A stretch of DNA of 27,415 nt. Origin: Fidelibacterota bacterium UBA6531 (lineage in GTDB: Bacteria > Fidelibacterota > Marinisomatia > Marinisomatales > TCS55). Under the pieces are notes generated by a model. The model saw only the letters and a program-made list of their open reading frames with translations, made no database searches and was not told the DNA's origin. This document shows, in pieces, positions 1 through 6,861 of this stretch (the stretch's first letter is position 1; each line of letters starts with the position of its first letter). The position numbers and the translations under genes were made by a program. The stretch is taken from contig DJKX01000025.1 of assembly GCA_002436185.1 (NCBI GenBank), positions 1-27,415 on the forward strand. Reading direction: 5' to 3'.

Positions 1-102
1 TGGGGACCACGTGAAAAATTTCTGAAAAATAAGGTTGGAACTAACCAATGACGCAATGAAGATACCGGCGAGTATCAAATAAAATTTGTTTTTGAAATCC
101 AT
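1..102 (-). CDS. yhhQ: Queuosine precursor transporter (YhhQ/DUF165), N-terminal fragment cut by the window edge
   Basis: The first 34 codons of a gene that runs off the left edge. The ATG at 102 overlaps the TGA of the QueD-like gene by one base (TGATG), so the two are probably translationally coupled. The fragment has a short charged start (MDFKNKFY) followed by a hydrophobic helix with LILAGIFIASLVSSNLIFQK. This matches the typical first membrane segment of the DUF165 family (small residues, then SNL), which imports queuosine precursors such as preQ0 or preQ1 across the inner membrane. The neighbour makes the queuosine precursor 6-carboxytetrahydropterin, so the pairing fits queuosine supply. 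Only the start is visible, so the family call rests on one helix plus context. Confidence 0.6.
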   Translation of the reverse strand, partial: MDFKNKFYLILAGIFIASLVSSNLIFQKFFTWSP

Positions 103-512
103 CAGCAGCGGTCCGGACCGTAATAGTCTGTTTTAATTGTCGGTGTTTCAATCAGGCGAACGCGATGCAGCGTAACATCTTTTATCAACGGTTCAATAGT
201 TTCCCAAATAAATAAGACCATATTTTCCGAGGATGGTTGTTTATCCTTAAACCAGGTAATATCTTTTTCAATTTGCGCATGATCCAATACATCGATGATA
301 TTTTTTTCAACCACCACCCTTAATTGCTCCAGGTCAATGATAAATCCAGTTTCAGGGTTTATTTCACCTTTGACTGTTATTTCCAAAGTATAATTATGTC
401 CATGGACCTTGGCATCTTCTTTGAAGACCTCTAAATTTTTTTCTGTACTCCAATCAGCATGTCCATACTGGTGGGCAGCGCAAAAATAGAAAGTTTTTGT
501 TAAAAATTGCAT
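102..512 (-). CDS. queD: 6-pyruvoyl-tetrahydropterin synthase / QueD family enzyme lacking the usual catalytic Cys
   Basis: 136 residues, normal for the T-fold PTPS/QueD family. The three expected zinc histidines are present: H14 in CAAHQ, and H37 and H39 in VHGHNY. LDH at about 76-78 and the Glu of LIETP near the C-terminus fit the His and Glu of the active site. QueD converts dihydroneopterin triphosphate to 6-carboxytetrahydropterin, the second step to queuosine. The catalytic Cys normally sits four residues (QueD) or six residues (PTPS) before the HGH pair. Here those positions are Asp33 and Lys31, with Glu32 next to them, so the chemistry may resemble PTPS variants in which an acidic residue replaces Cys. 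It is followed by a transporter fragment of the queuosine pathway with a one-base overlap. A TATAAT box lies just upstream. The PTPS-fold call is firm; strict QueD activity is less certain. Confidence 0.82.
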   Translation of the reverse strand: MQFLTKTFYFCAAHQYGHADWSTEKNLEVFKEDAKVHGHNYTLEITVKGEINPETGFIIDLEQLRVVVEKNIIDVLDHAQIEKDITWFKDKQPSSENMVLFIWETIEPLIKDVTLHRVRLIETPTIKTDYYGPDRC

Positions 513-536
513 TAAATATACTTGTATGATACAAAC

Positions 537-542
537 ATTATA
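537..542 (-). promoter_or_regulatory. Possible -10 box of the queD-yhhQ operon
   Basis: On the minus strand the 78-base gap between the endonuclease III stop and the QueD start contains a perfect TATAAT about 25 bases upstream of the QueD ATG. This would give a leader of about 18 bases. No good -35 hexamer is seen at 17 bases (TTTAGT at best). This gap is longer than most between same-strand genes here, which supports a separate promoter. Confidence 0.35.
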
Positions 543-590
543 GCTTATATAAATTAAAAACTAAATATTGCGGTGCAAATGAGTATTATT

Positions 591-1235
591 TTAATTAATT
601 ACCGACGGACAGAGGTCAGAAAGAGTACAAGTATTGCATTGTGGTCTTCGGGCAATGCACACCGCCCTGCCATGATCAATGATCATGTGTGTCAGTTTTA
701 CCCAATCTTTTTCATCAAAAATGTCCATTAGTTCTAATTCAATCTTTTTAGGTTCTTTTGATTTTGTAAAATCCAACAAATTCATGATCCGTACCATGTG
801 TGTATCAATTACGAGTGATGGCTGGCCATAGTATTCACCTAAAATACAATTAGCCGTTTTACGTCCAACGCCCGGAAGTTTAATTAATTCCTCCATGGAA
901 TCGGGAACGTCCCCATTATGCTCTTCCACAATTTTTAAACTGGCACCTTGTATGCTCTTTGATTTCTGATTGTAGTATCCACAAGAATAGATATTCTTTG
1001 CCAAATCATTAATCTTGCAATCGGCAAAATCTGATGGATTTTTATATTTTAGAAATAAGTCTTTTGTTACAATATTGACGCGGTGATCTGTACATTGAGC
1101 TGATAAAATTGTCGCCACTAATAATTGATGTGCACTATTATAATTAAGAGAACACTTTGAATCAGGATATTCTTTATAGAGCATTTGAACGACGTCTGCA
1201 GCACGTTCAATTTTTCTAAATTTACTTTCCTCCAT
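591..1235 (-). CDS. nth: Endonuclease III (DNA glycosylase/AP lyase)
   Basis: Removes oxidised pyrimidines and nicks abasic sites in base excision repair. From the ATG at 1235 the protein has 214 residues, close to the usual 211. The helix-hairpin-helix LPGVGRKTA contains the catalytic Lys (K126). The catalytic Asp is D144 in VIDTHM. The C-terminal 4Fe-4S loop has C193, C200, C203 and C209 with the classic C-x6-C-x2-C-x5-C spacing. An in-frame start 21 codons further up (1298) would overlap the upstream gene by about 60 bases and add a non-conserved tail, so I rejected it. With the ATG at 1235 the gap to the upstream gene is 2 bases. It belongs to the run of tightly packed minus-strand genes that begins at 4969. 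Confidence 0.95.
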   Translation of the reverse strand: MEESKFRKIERAADVVQMLYKEYPDSKCSLNYNSAHQLLVATILSAQCTDHRVNIVTKDLFLKYKNPSDFADCKINDLAKNIYSCGYYNQKSKSIQGASLKIVEEHNGDVPDSMEELIKLPGVGRKTANCILGEYYGQPSLVIDTHMVRIMNLLDFTKSKEPKKIELELMDIFDEKDWVKLTHMIIDHGRAVCIARRPQCNTCTLSDLCPSVIN

Positions 1236-1237
1236 TT

Positions 1238-1564
1238 TTATTTTATAAATGAAGACAGATTTTTTACCAATGAAGAACGCGGTAATATTACACTGCAACC
1301 AGCTTTTTTAAATTTATCATGATTTTCTTTTACAACCTGTTTCATGTAACCAATTATTTGAATTTCTTTACGATCACAGGCTATTTGATGTACAAAAAAT
1401 TCATTTCCTGTTGCCTCATTGTCCAGATCTACTATTACCAGTTTAGTATTTTCTGATAGATCTGTATTTTTTTCACAAAATTCAAACGTAGAGTCCAATT
1501 CCGTTAGTTTGGAAGACACTTTTGTTCCCAATTCAAAATCTTTAATAAATAAGCCTACATTCAT
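1238..1564 (-). CDS. Small degenerate response-regulator receiver-like protein
   Basis: 108 residues from the ATG at 1564. That ATG overlaps the TAA of the DUF309 gene by one base (TAATG), which decides this start over a longer in-frame one at 1594. The pattern is that of a CheY-like alpha/beta fold: a first strand NVGLFI, a strand KLVIVDLDN with Asp at 46 and 48 where a phosphoacceptor would sit, a strand IQIIGYMK, and a late VILPRSS like the ending of receiver domains. The conserved acidic pair after strand 1 is reduced to a single D9, and the Lys usually found late in the fold is not in place. It is therefore probably a pseudo-receiver that does not work by classical phosphorylation. It has no output domain. 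Its partner is not evident; its neighbours are DUF309 and endonuclease III. Confidence 0.6.
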   Translation of the reverse strand: MNVGLFIKDFELGTKVSSKLTELDSTFEFCEKNTDLSENTKLVIVDLDNEATGNEFFVHQIACDRKEIQIIGYMKQVVKENHDKFKKAGCSVILPRSSLVKNLSSFIK

Positions 1565-1932
1565 TACTTGACTAGCTCCGGTACTAAATCCCAATTGAAT
1601 TCCGAAGTGTTTTCAATAGTTTTATAATATTCTTCAACAGTGCGAATTTCTTTCATCAAAATATTAACATTAATATTTCGGTGGATGCCTTTGTAATCAG
1701 CAAATTTCACCTGGCATTTTTTAATGAGCCCTTTAGCACCACTCAGGTTACCATACTGTAGATGAGCAAAACTAACAGTCAACATAATTAAGCCTTGAAT
1801 AAATATTTTGTCTTTTAAATAATAATGACACCAAAGATCTTCCCAAAACTCATGGGCATCATTATACTTGCCTTGGTGATACGCTTCCAAGCCTTTTAAA
1901 TAAAGTTCATCTTTCCTTTCTTTATCATTCAC
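1564..1932 (-). CDS. DUF309 family protein
   Basis: 122 residues. It carries the hallmark of the DUF309 family near the N-terminus: GLEAYHQGKYNDAHEFWEDLW, with the invariant His-Glu of AHEFWE at about residues 27-28. After that comes a helical region with IQGLIMLTVSFAHLQYGN. DUF309 proteins are small all-helical proteins of unknown function; no enzymatic activity is established that I can rely on. The start overlaps the end of the MBL-fold hydrolase gene by 8 bases, and the stop overlaps the next gene by one base. It therefore sits in the middle of a translationally coupled group. Confidence 0.85.
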   Translation of the reverse strand: MNDKERKDELYLKGLEAYHQGKYNDAHEFWEDLWCHYYLKDKIFIQGLIMLTVSFAHLQYGNLSGAKGLIKKCQVKFADYKGIHRNINVNILMKEIRTVEEYYKTIENTSEFNWDLVPELVK

Positions 1933-2773
1933 TAATCGTCACCGTATCTTTCAGTTTATAATGTTTACCGTCAAATTGCACGGACGATGCTTGATGAACT
2001 GGGTCATGTTCAAAAAATATAATCCAATCTTCATCCACAATTCTCGGTAAAATTTCCCCTTTTTCCTTAACCGTTCGCACGGGTTGGTTATCATAGGCCA
2101 TCACCCAGGGCAATGGAATATGAGCTGCCATAGGCACAAGGTCAGCCATATAGATCAGTTTTTGTGACGTATCTCCAATAATAGGATGCATCATGCCTGT
2201 TGTATGTCCGTAAGTTAATAGTTGATCAATTCCAGGAAGGAAGGATTCCCTGCCGTCCACAAACTGGATCATATCATTTTCTTCCAGCACTGACCAGTCG
2301 TCGCTCATAAAACTGCCGGCGTCCTTTTCGCTGGGCGAATTGGCCAATGCCCAGTTTTCGTTTTGGATCCAATAAGTGGCGTTGGAAAAAACAGGTTCCA
2401 GTTTACCATCCACTAATTTTGTATTTCCGCCTATGTGGTCAAAATGGAGATGGGTGCAATACACATCTGTTATATCCGTCGGGGTGTAACCGTATTTAGC
2501 CAATGACTTTTCCAGATTCAGGTTGTCCAGATCAATGCGGTAAATATCCTTGAATTTTTCCTGCCACTTGGTGCCATTACCCGAATCCACAATAATTTTA
2601 TGTTCATCACTAATTAACAAAAGCGATCGAGTAACCATTTCAATGCGGTTTTGCTCATCGACAGGTGCCTTCTTTTCCCAAAGAGGTTTAGGGATGATAC
2701 CAAACATAGCACCGCCGTCCAAAGCAAATTCACTGGTTTCAATACTATAGAGTTGATAAGGACCTATTTTCAT
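1925..2773 (-). CDS. Metallo-beta-lactamase-fold hydrolase, lactonase-like
   Basis: 282 residues. The MBL metal site is complete: HLHFDH at 108-113 (H108, H110, D112, H113), H190 in YGHTTG, D211 in YMADLV, and H256 in FFEHDP. This gives the two-metal set of the superfamily. The N-terminal part (FALDGGAMFG...) and the length resemble the subgroup that includes N-acyl-homoserine lactonases (AttM/AiiA-like) and related soluble esterases. No signal peptide is visible, so it is probably cytoplasmic. The substrate cannot be read from the sequence. Its neighbours (DUF309 and an unrecognised helical protein) do not narrow it down. An in-frame antisense reading frame at 2550-2750 is a shadow. Confidence 0.85.
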   Translation of the reverse strand: MKIGPYQLYSIETSEFALDGGAMFGIIPKPLWEKKAPVDEQNRIEMVTRSLLLISDEHKIIVDSGNGTKWQEKFKDIYRIDLDNLNLEKSLAKYGYTPTDITDVYCTHLHFDHIGGNTKLVDGKLEPVFSNATYWIQNENWALANSPSEKDAGSFMSDDWSVLEENDMIQFVDGRESFLPGIDQLLTYGHTTGMMHPIIGDTSQKLIYMADLVPMAAHIPLPWVMAYDNQPVRTVKEKGEILPRIVDEDWIIFFEHDPVHQASSVQFDGKHYKLKDTVTISE

Positions 2774-2775
2774 GA

Positions 2776-3720
2776 TTAAGAGACCGTTAAGTTAATGCAT
2801 TGTGCAATGATGGGGAAATATCCAAGTGATGCATTTTTTGCAATACCCCTTAATCCTTCCAATTCTACAATTTTTTGTACGACAGCATTAATTTGATATT
2901 TTTCCAAAAGGTGCTCGCTCAAATCAATAAAATATCTTCCGCCGTTTTTGATATAATTTTCCAAATCCGAAGAATTCACAGTTTCTGTTTTATCATCATT
3001 TTCTGTCTTTTCAAGCCAGAATGATATGGAATTCCTATAACTTTCAATACGTATATAATCTTCATTCCAGAGTCGGTTCATAGCAGAAAATGTTGGCAAA
3101 ATTCCTTTGTTATATTTATTTAGAAGGGAGTTCAATTGATCTTGCGGTTTTAGGATTTCTCCTTGATTTTGCTGCTGTAATTGTGCTTTGAAAATTTCAT
3201 TAATCATTGCCCGGATGTATGGCCATAATATCTCCTTCTCCTGATGGAAATTATAACTCCGCAGCCAATGATAAGTAAATAGTCCCAACGAATCAATATT
3301 ATGGAGTGCCAATTGGGCTAGAAATTCAAGTATGGCCGGAGATTTAACAGATGCTAAAAGCTGTTTAGCTGCTTCCAACTCCGCTGTTTCTTTATTACCG
3401 GATATAATAGCTTCCTCAACATCATCAACAAATACTGTCAAACCGAATCCGTCTTTTATTACTTTCTTTAAAATTTGATCGTCATCATTTCTGACAGAAA
3501 ATCGATTAATATACTTTTCAGATAAATCTAGAAGTTTAAGCGAAGGATTCTCCTTGTCATCACCTATAATATTTTTGACTGCATTGAGAAAAATCAGAGG
3601 GTGGTCACTGGTTCTATCATCAAATTTTACTTGGACAGCTTGGGTAATTAGTTCTTTAATTTTTAGGATTAATTCCTGACTATCCTGATGAATAGAATCA
3701 GGAAATTTTTTGGATGGCAT
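2776..3720 (-). CDS. Unrecognised helical protein
   Basis: 314 residues, 2 bases upstream of the MBL-fold hydrolase gene and cotranscribed with it. I do not recognise a family. What can be seen is a soluble protein rich in Leu, Ile, Lys, Glu and Asn, predicted to be almost entirely alpha-helical, without a signal peptide or membrane segment. A polar low-complexity patch near 185-195 (LQQQNQGE) and a charged linker near 243-255 (KTENDDKTETVNSS) divide it into roughly three parts. There is no obvious metal site, nucleotide loop or catalytic triad. Codon use looks like that of the neighbours, and the frame is long and tightly packed, so I am confident it is a real gene. Confidence 0.7.
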   Translation of the reverse strand: MPSKKFPDSIHQDSQELILKIKELITQAVQVKFDDRTSDHPLIFLNAVKNIIGDDKENPSLKLLDLSEKYINRFSVRNDDDQILKKVIKDGFGLTVFVDDVEEAIISGNKETAELEAAKQLLASVKSPAILEFLAQLALHNIDSLGLFTYHWLRSYNFHQEKEILWPYIRAMINEIFKAQLQQQNQGEILKPQDQLNSLLNKYNKGILPTFSAMNRLWNEDYIRIESYRNSISFWLEKTENDDKTETVNSSDLENYIKNGGRYFIDLSEHLLEKYQINAVVQKIVELEGLRGIAKNASLGYFPIIAQCINLTVS

Positions 3721-3740
3721 GAAGGGTTAAATTATATATT

Positions 3741-4430
3741 CTATTCTACTGCCGGAGGTCTCATTTCCAAATTCACATAAACTCTGAATGAAATACCTGT
3801 AAGCCGTGAATATTCCGTTGGCAATCCTGAAGCAGGATCTGTATGAGGTGTGTCACTATAGCGCCTATTGAGGCTTGGGTCGTTCTTAACAGTATCATTC
3901 CATTGGAAGTCGAAAAGATTTGTTATGGGCATGGAATTGAAATCATGGCTATAGCCAATTTCATAACCCCATTTATCATTGGGTTGACCGCCTAGGAGGA
4001 AACCAATGCGTGTACTCGTTCCACCACTGATTCCTTTTGCAATATACATCATACGCAATCCCCACCAGGAAATTGCTCCGGGTTTATCATCATTACTTTT
4101 GCGCTGTTTGAATTTGTAATACGTAAAATCGGTATTATAGTTGGGATTCATACTCCAGGCCAAATTCATTACATCCCATTTATTATCTTTTGTATACAGA
4201 ATACGACTATAATCAATACCCGAACCATACACTGGTCCAAGTCGAAGACCGATGTCATCCTTATCGCTCAGTCCATAACGATACCAAAGAAAAGGCAATA
4301 CATTTTCCGCTGACCAACTCCAGCCAAATCGTTTTTCTCCCTGTTCCATGGGTGTGGTACTAACAGTTGGATGGGTAGCACAACCACCAATAATAATAAT
4401 GACGAAGAAAATGAATAATTGATGTTTCAT
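3741..4430 (-). CDS. Predicted lipoprotein, possibly a small outer-membrane barrel
   Basis: 229 residues. A type II signal peptide ends in the lipobox IIGGC with Cys at position 17, so it is likely lipid-anchored in the outer membrane. The mature part is rich in aromatic residues and Gly, with alternating patterns such as GLRLGPVYGSG, WGLRMMYIAKG and WGYEIGYSHDF. These suggest short amphipathic beta strands. I do not recognise a named family. The ATG at 4430 overlaps the TGA of the CBS gene by one base (TGATG). A TTG one codon upstream is less likely. Coupling to the CBS-pair gene suggests joint expression but does not reveal a function. Confidence 0.7.
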   Translation of the reverse strand: MKHQLFIFFVIIIIGGCATHPTVSTTPMEQGEKRFGWSWSAENVLPFLWYRYGLSDKDDIGLRLGPVYGSGIDYSRILYTKDNKWDVMNLAWSMNPNYNTDFTYYKFKQRKSNDDKPGAISWWGLRMMYIAKGISGGTSTRIGFLLGGQPNDKWGYEIGYSHDFNSMPITNLFDFQWNDTVKNDPSLNRRYSDTPHTDPASGLPTEYSRLTGISFRVYVNLEMRPPAVE

Positions 4431-4969
4431 CAACCGCCTTCGGGTCTGGAAAATCCTTTCCGTTGTGGTATGGGCGGTAAATTGAAAATTTCTTCACCCA
4501 AAGCAGTGGCTACTTGTTGAACAATATTTACAAGCGAAACAACACCGACGGATTTTTTATTATCATCAACAATGGGTACATGACGAAATCCACTGACCAC
4601 CATTCTATTCAATGCATAAGCAACGGCATCTTCCATTTCTAAATATTCAGGATTAGGTGTCATAAAATTGTCTACAACTTCTTTTTCAAAATCCAAACCT
4701 TTTCCCGTGACTTTCAACAGAATATCTCGTTCAGTCATTATACCGGCCAATTTGCCATCACTTTCAACGAGCAGACAGCCCAAAGACTTGTCTTGCAATT
4801 TTTGAACGGCTTCGCTTAAAGGTGTCCCGATATTTACAATAATTGGATTTTGTAAAGCTAAACTGGAAAGTGGATCATCCAATGAAACACCTTCTTCGAT
4901 TCCCGATGATGCATCATATTCTAATTCATCCATACGTTTTAATTCATCATCAAATTGATTTTCCTGCAT
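4430..4969 (-). CDS. Tandem CBS-domain protein
   Basis: 179 residues with two CBS motifs forming one Bateman module at about 40-95 and 100-155. Each ends with a typical pattern: LAGIMTERDIL in the first, and GFRHVPIVDD followed by VGVVSLVNIV in the second. Such modules bind adenosyl ligands (AMP, ATP, SAM) and usually act as sensors. Here there is no attached enzyme or channel domain, so the partner must be a separate protein. The N-terminal 35 residues are acidic and the C-terminus (PPIPQRKGFSRPEGG) is probably flexible. A clear Shine-Dalgarno GAGG lies 7 bases before the ATG. The next gene, a lipoprotein, starts on the stop codon. Confidence 0.9.
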   Translation of the reverse strand: MQENQFDDELKRMDELEYDASSGIEEGVSLDDPLSSLALQNPIIVNIGTPLSEAVQKLQDKSLGCLLVESDGKLAGIMTERDILLKVTGKGLDFEKEVVDNFMTPNPEYLEMEDAVAYALNRMVVSGFRHVPIVDDNKKSVGVVSLVNIVQQVATALGEEIFNLPPIPQRKGFSRPEGG

Positions 4970-4987
4970 TAGCTTACCTCGTATTAA

Positions 4988-6784
4988 CTATTTTAAATAG
5001 ATCATTTTTCTACTCATAACAATAGGCAAATAATCATCCAATTGCGCTTGAAGAGTAATAAAATAAACACCGCTGGATTGATATTCCCCAGACCAGTCAA
5101 AAGAATAAAATCCACTTTCCAAAAATATTTCTTCCAAGAATACCTTCAATTTACGCCCTCTGGCATCTGCAACGAATAAACTAACATTTGCATCTTCCAA
5201 CAAATCAAACGTGATGTTGGTACTGGAATTAAAAGGATTGGGATAATTTTGGTAAAGAGCGAATATTTCCGGAATAAGTTGATGAGTCTTTTGTGTTCTG
5301 ATAATGTCGTTTGATTCCCCAAAAGATGAATAAGATAATTTGGTCCACGTACCCAAATCCGGCACTTTGCCTTCAAAAAACGATTCCCCCATTATTAACG
5401 GTCGGCTTTCCAAAATTTCCCATTCATCATTTTCGTTAACCCGGCAAAGATGCAACCAATTATAATCATTAGACATTTGCAGGATCCAGTTTGAATCAAT
5501 AAAACTTACAGAAAATTCCGGAATGGAATTCCACTCCCACAATAAAGAATCATTCATAAATAACCCAAGCTCTGTTGACCAATCTGAATTCCCGGCAACT
5601 TCAACCTGAAGTTTGTTATCCATATCAATGTAAGCGATTTCGTTCAATTGGAAATCCTGTTTCGGGATGGACCGCATAGTACGCACGTCAGTGATTTCAT
5701 CAACAAATATGTACTGATCATCCATGGCTATTGAAAGCAATCCTTCTTCATTTAAGATTGGAAGTGTTTGAACAACATTTTCTGCAATCAGAAGTTCTAC
5801 ATATTTCCAATCATCAGGAATTGTAATCATTTGTGAATTGCCATTTTCAAAAAATACAGGAATAGATTCTTCGTTCATATATAATTCAACTGAACTCCCA
5901 AGATCTTCAAATTGATGCAAGTGTATTTTTACTCCGCTTGAATCTTTTACCAAGTTTGTTGCTCGAATCGATGGTAATGATTCCAGAAATATTTCATCAT
6001 TTTCATAAATGTTAACCGCTTCAGAAAACTTGTTTTCCAGAATTTTTAATAAATTTGCTTTCTCATCCTGCCATTCAAGGGGTGTTAATAAAATCTGCTG
6101 ACGTAAAAGTAGATTAAATTCGTTAAATGCTATTTCAAAATATTCAAATAACGATGATAGATCCTTTTCAGCAAATAAAAGCTGACACGCTTTGAATTCT
6201 TCAATGGAAAGTATATTTAAAAATGATTCAATATGTATTTCCTCCATCAACAAATACATCTGCAGCATGTGAATTTGACTTATGTTAAAAGAAATATGTT
6301 TCAATATATAATCGTTTATTAAAACACTTATAAATTCATGAATATCTGTTAATTCCAAGTAAGCTGAAACTGTAACAGGATAAGACTGCTGCAATTCTAT
6401 TATATTTTGTTCAAGATATTCTGCATCCTTTGGTTTGGCAAAAGCAGGTGTTTCGTGAGCACTAGAAAAAATTCTCTCATCGATCGTTTCCATTTCCAAT
6501 CTATAAAAATATAACTCATCTGAAAATAGATCTTTGTCCAGATAGCGATCGGTTATTATGCCATCGAGATCAATTATTTTATAAGTAGACATCATATCAC
6601 TACTGCGGAAAATACGAATAGAGGTAATGATTTCTTCCTCGGGTAAGTCCCATTGTAGCAGGATGGATCCCAATCCGCCATGGGCTTCAATCTTGAGGAG
6701 CGTACTTTCCTTAATGTCTGCTCCAAAAAGCAGAAAAGGGAACAAGATGCCCCAGACTTTAATTTTAAGCGTATTTCTATTCAT
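4988..6784 (-). CDS. Exported surface protein with an FN3-like domain and a C-terminal sorting tail
   Basis: 598 residues. The N-terminus is a signal peptide (about 1-22, WGILFPFLLFGA). Residues about 28-115 look like a fibronectin type III domain (SILLQWDLPEEE...IRIFRSSD...YFYRLE). The middle, about 120-270, is helical. It is followed by beta-rich segments. The last 91 residues (508-598) form the FlgD-like Ig fold, beginning YQNYPNPFNSSTNITF and ending with SGVYFITLQ and MIYLK. In Bacteroidetes-like and Marinimicrobia proteins this tail serves as a type IX-style secretion or attachment signal; no secretion machinery gene is in this window. Function is unknown; an adhesin or envelope role is a guess. 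It follows the subtilisin gene in the same direction, after a stem-loop. Confidence 0.75.
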   Translation of the reverse strand: MNRNTLKIKVWGILFPFLLFGADIKESTLLKIEAHGGLGSILLQWDLPEEEIITSIRIFRSSDMMSTYKIIDLDGIITDRYLDKDLFSDELYFYRLEMETIDERIFSSAHETPAFAKPKDAEYLEQNIIELQQSYPVTVSAYLELTDIHEFISVLINDYILKHISFNISQIHMLQMYLLMEEIHIESFLNILSIEEFKACQLLFAEKDLSSLFEYFEIAFNEFNLLLRQQILLTPLEWQDEKANLLKILENKFSEAVNIYENDEIFLESLPSIRATNLVKDSSGVKIHLHQFEDLGSSVELYMNEESIPVFFENGNSQMITIPDDWKYVELLIAENVVQTLPILNEEGLLSIAMDDQYIFVDEITDVRTMRSIPKQDFQLNEIAYIDMDNKLQVEVAGNSDWSTELGLFMNDSLLWEWNSIPEFSVSFIDSNWILQMSNDYNWLHLCRVNENDEWEILESRPLIMGESFFEGKVPDLGTWTKLSYSSFGESNDIIRTQKTHQLIPEIFALYQNYPNPFNSSTNITFDLLEDANVSLFVADARGRKLKVFLEEIFLESGFYSFDWSGEYQSSGVYFITLQAQLDDYLPIVMSRKMIYLK

Positions 6785-6804
6785 GAGAAAAGATTTTCGG
6801 CGAG

Positions 6805-6861
6805 ACCTAAGTTCTGATATTATACTGGCGGACGCAAGTATAATCTTCGTCGGAATTAGGT
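6805..6861 (-). repeat. Intercistronic inverted repeat (stem-loop) after the subtilisin stop codon
   Basis: Perfect 8-base arms ATTATACT (6819-6826) and AGTATAAT (6837-6844) enclose a 10-base loop. An outer pair ACCTAA (6805-6810) and TTAGGT (6856-6861) shares almost the same centre. It starts at the base next to the subtilisin stop. No T-run follows on the minus strand, so it is not a standard intrinsic terminator. It could stabilise or attenuate the mRNA between two exported-protein genes, or mask a TATAAT present in the arm. Confidence 0.5.

Noticed and set aside
1236..1298. Longer endonuclease III with 21 extra N-terminal residues
   Set aside because: Would overlap the upstream gene by about 60 bases and is beyond the usual length; the ATG at 1235 fits the family and the spacing.
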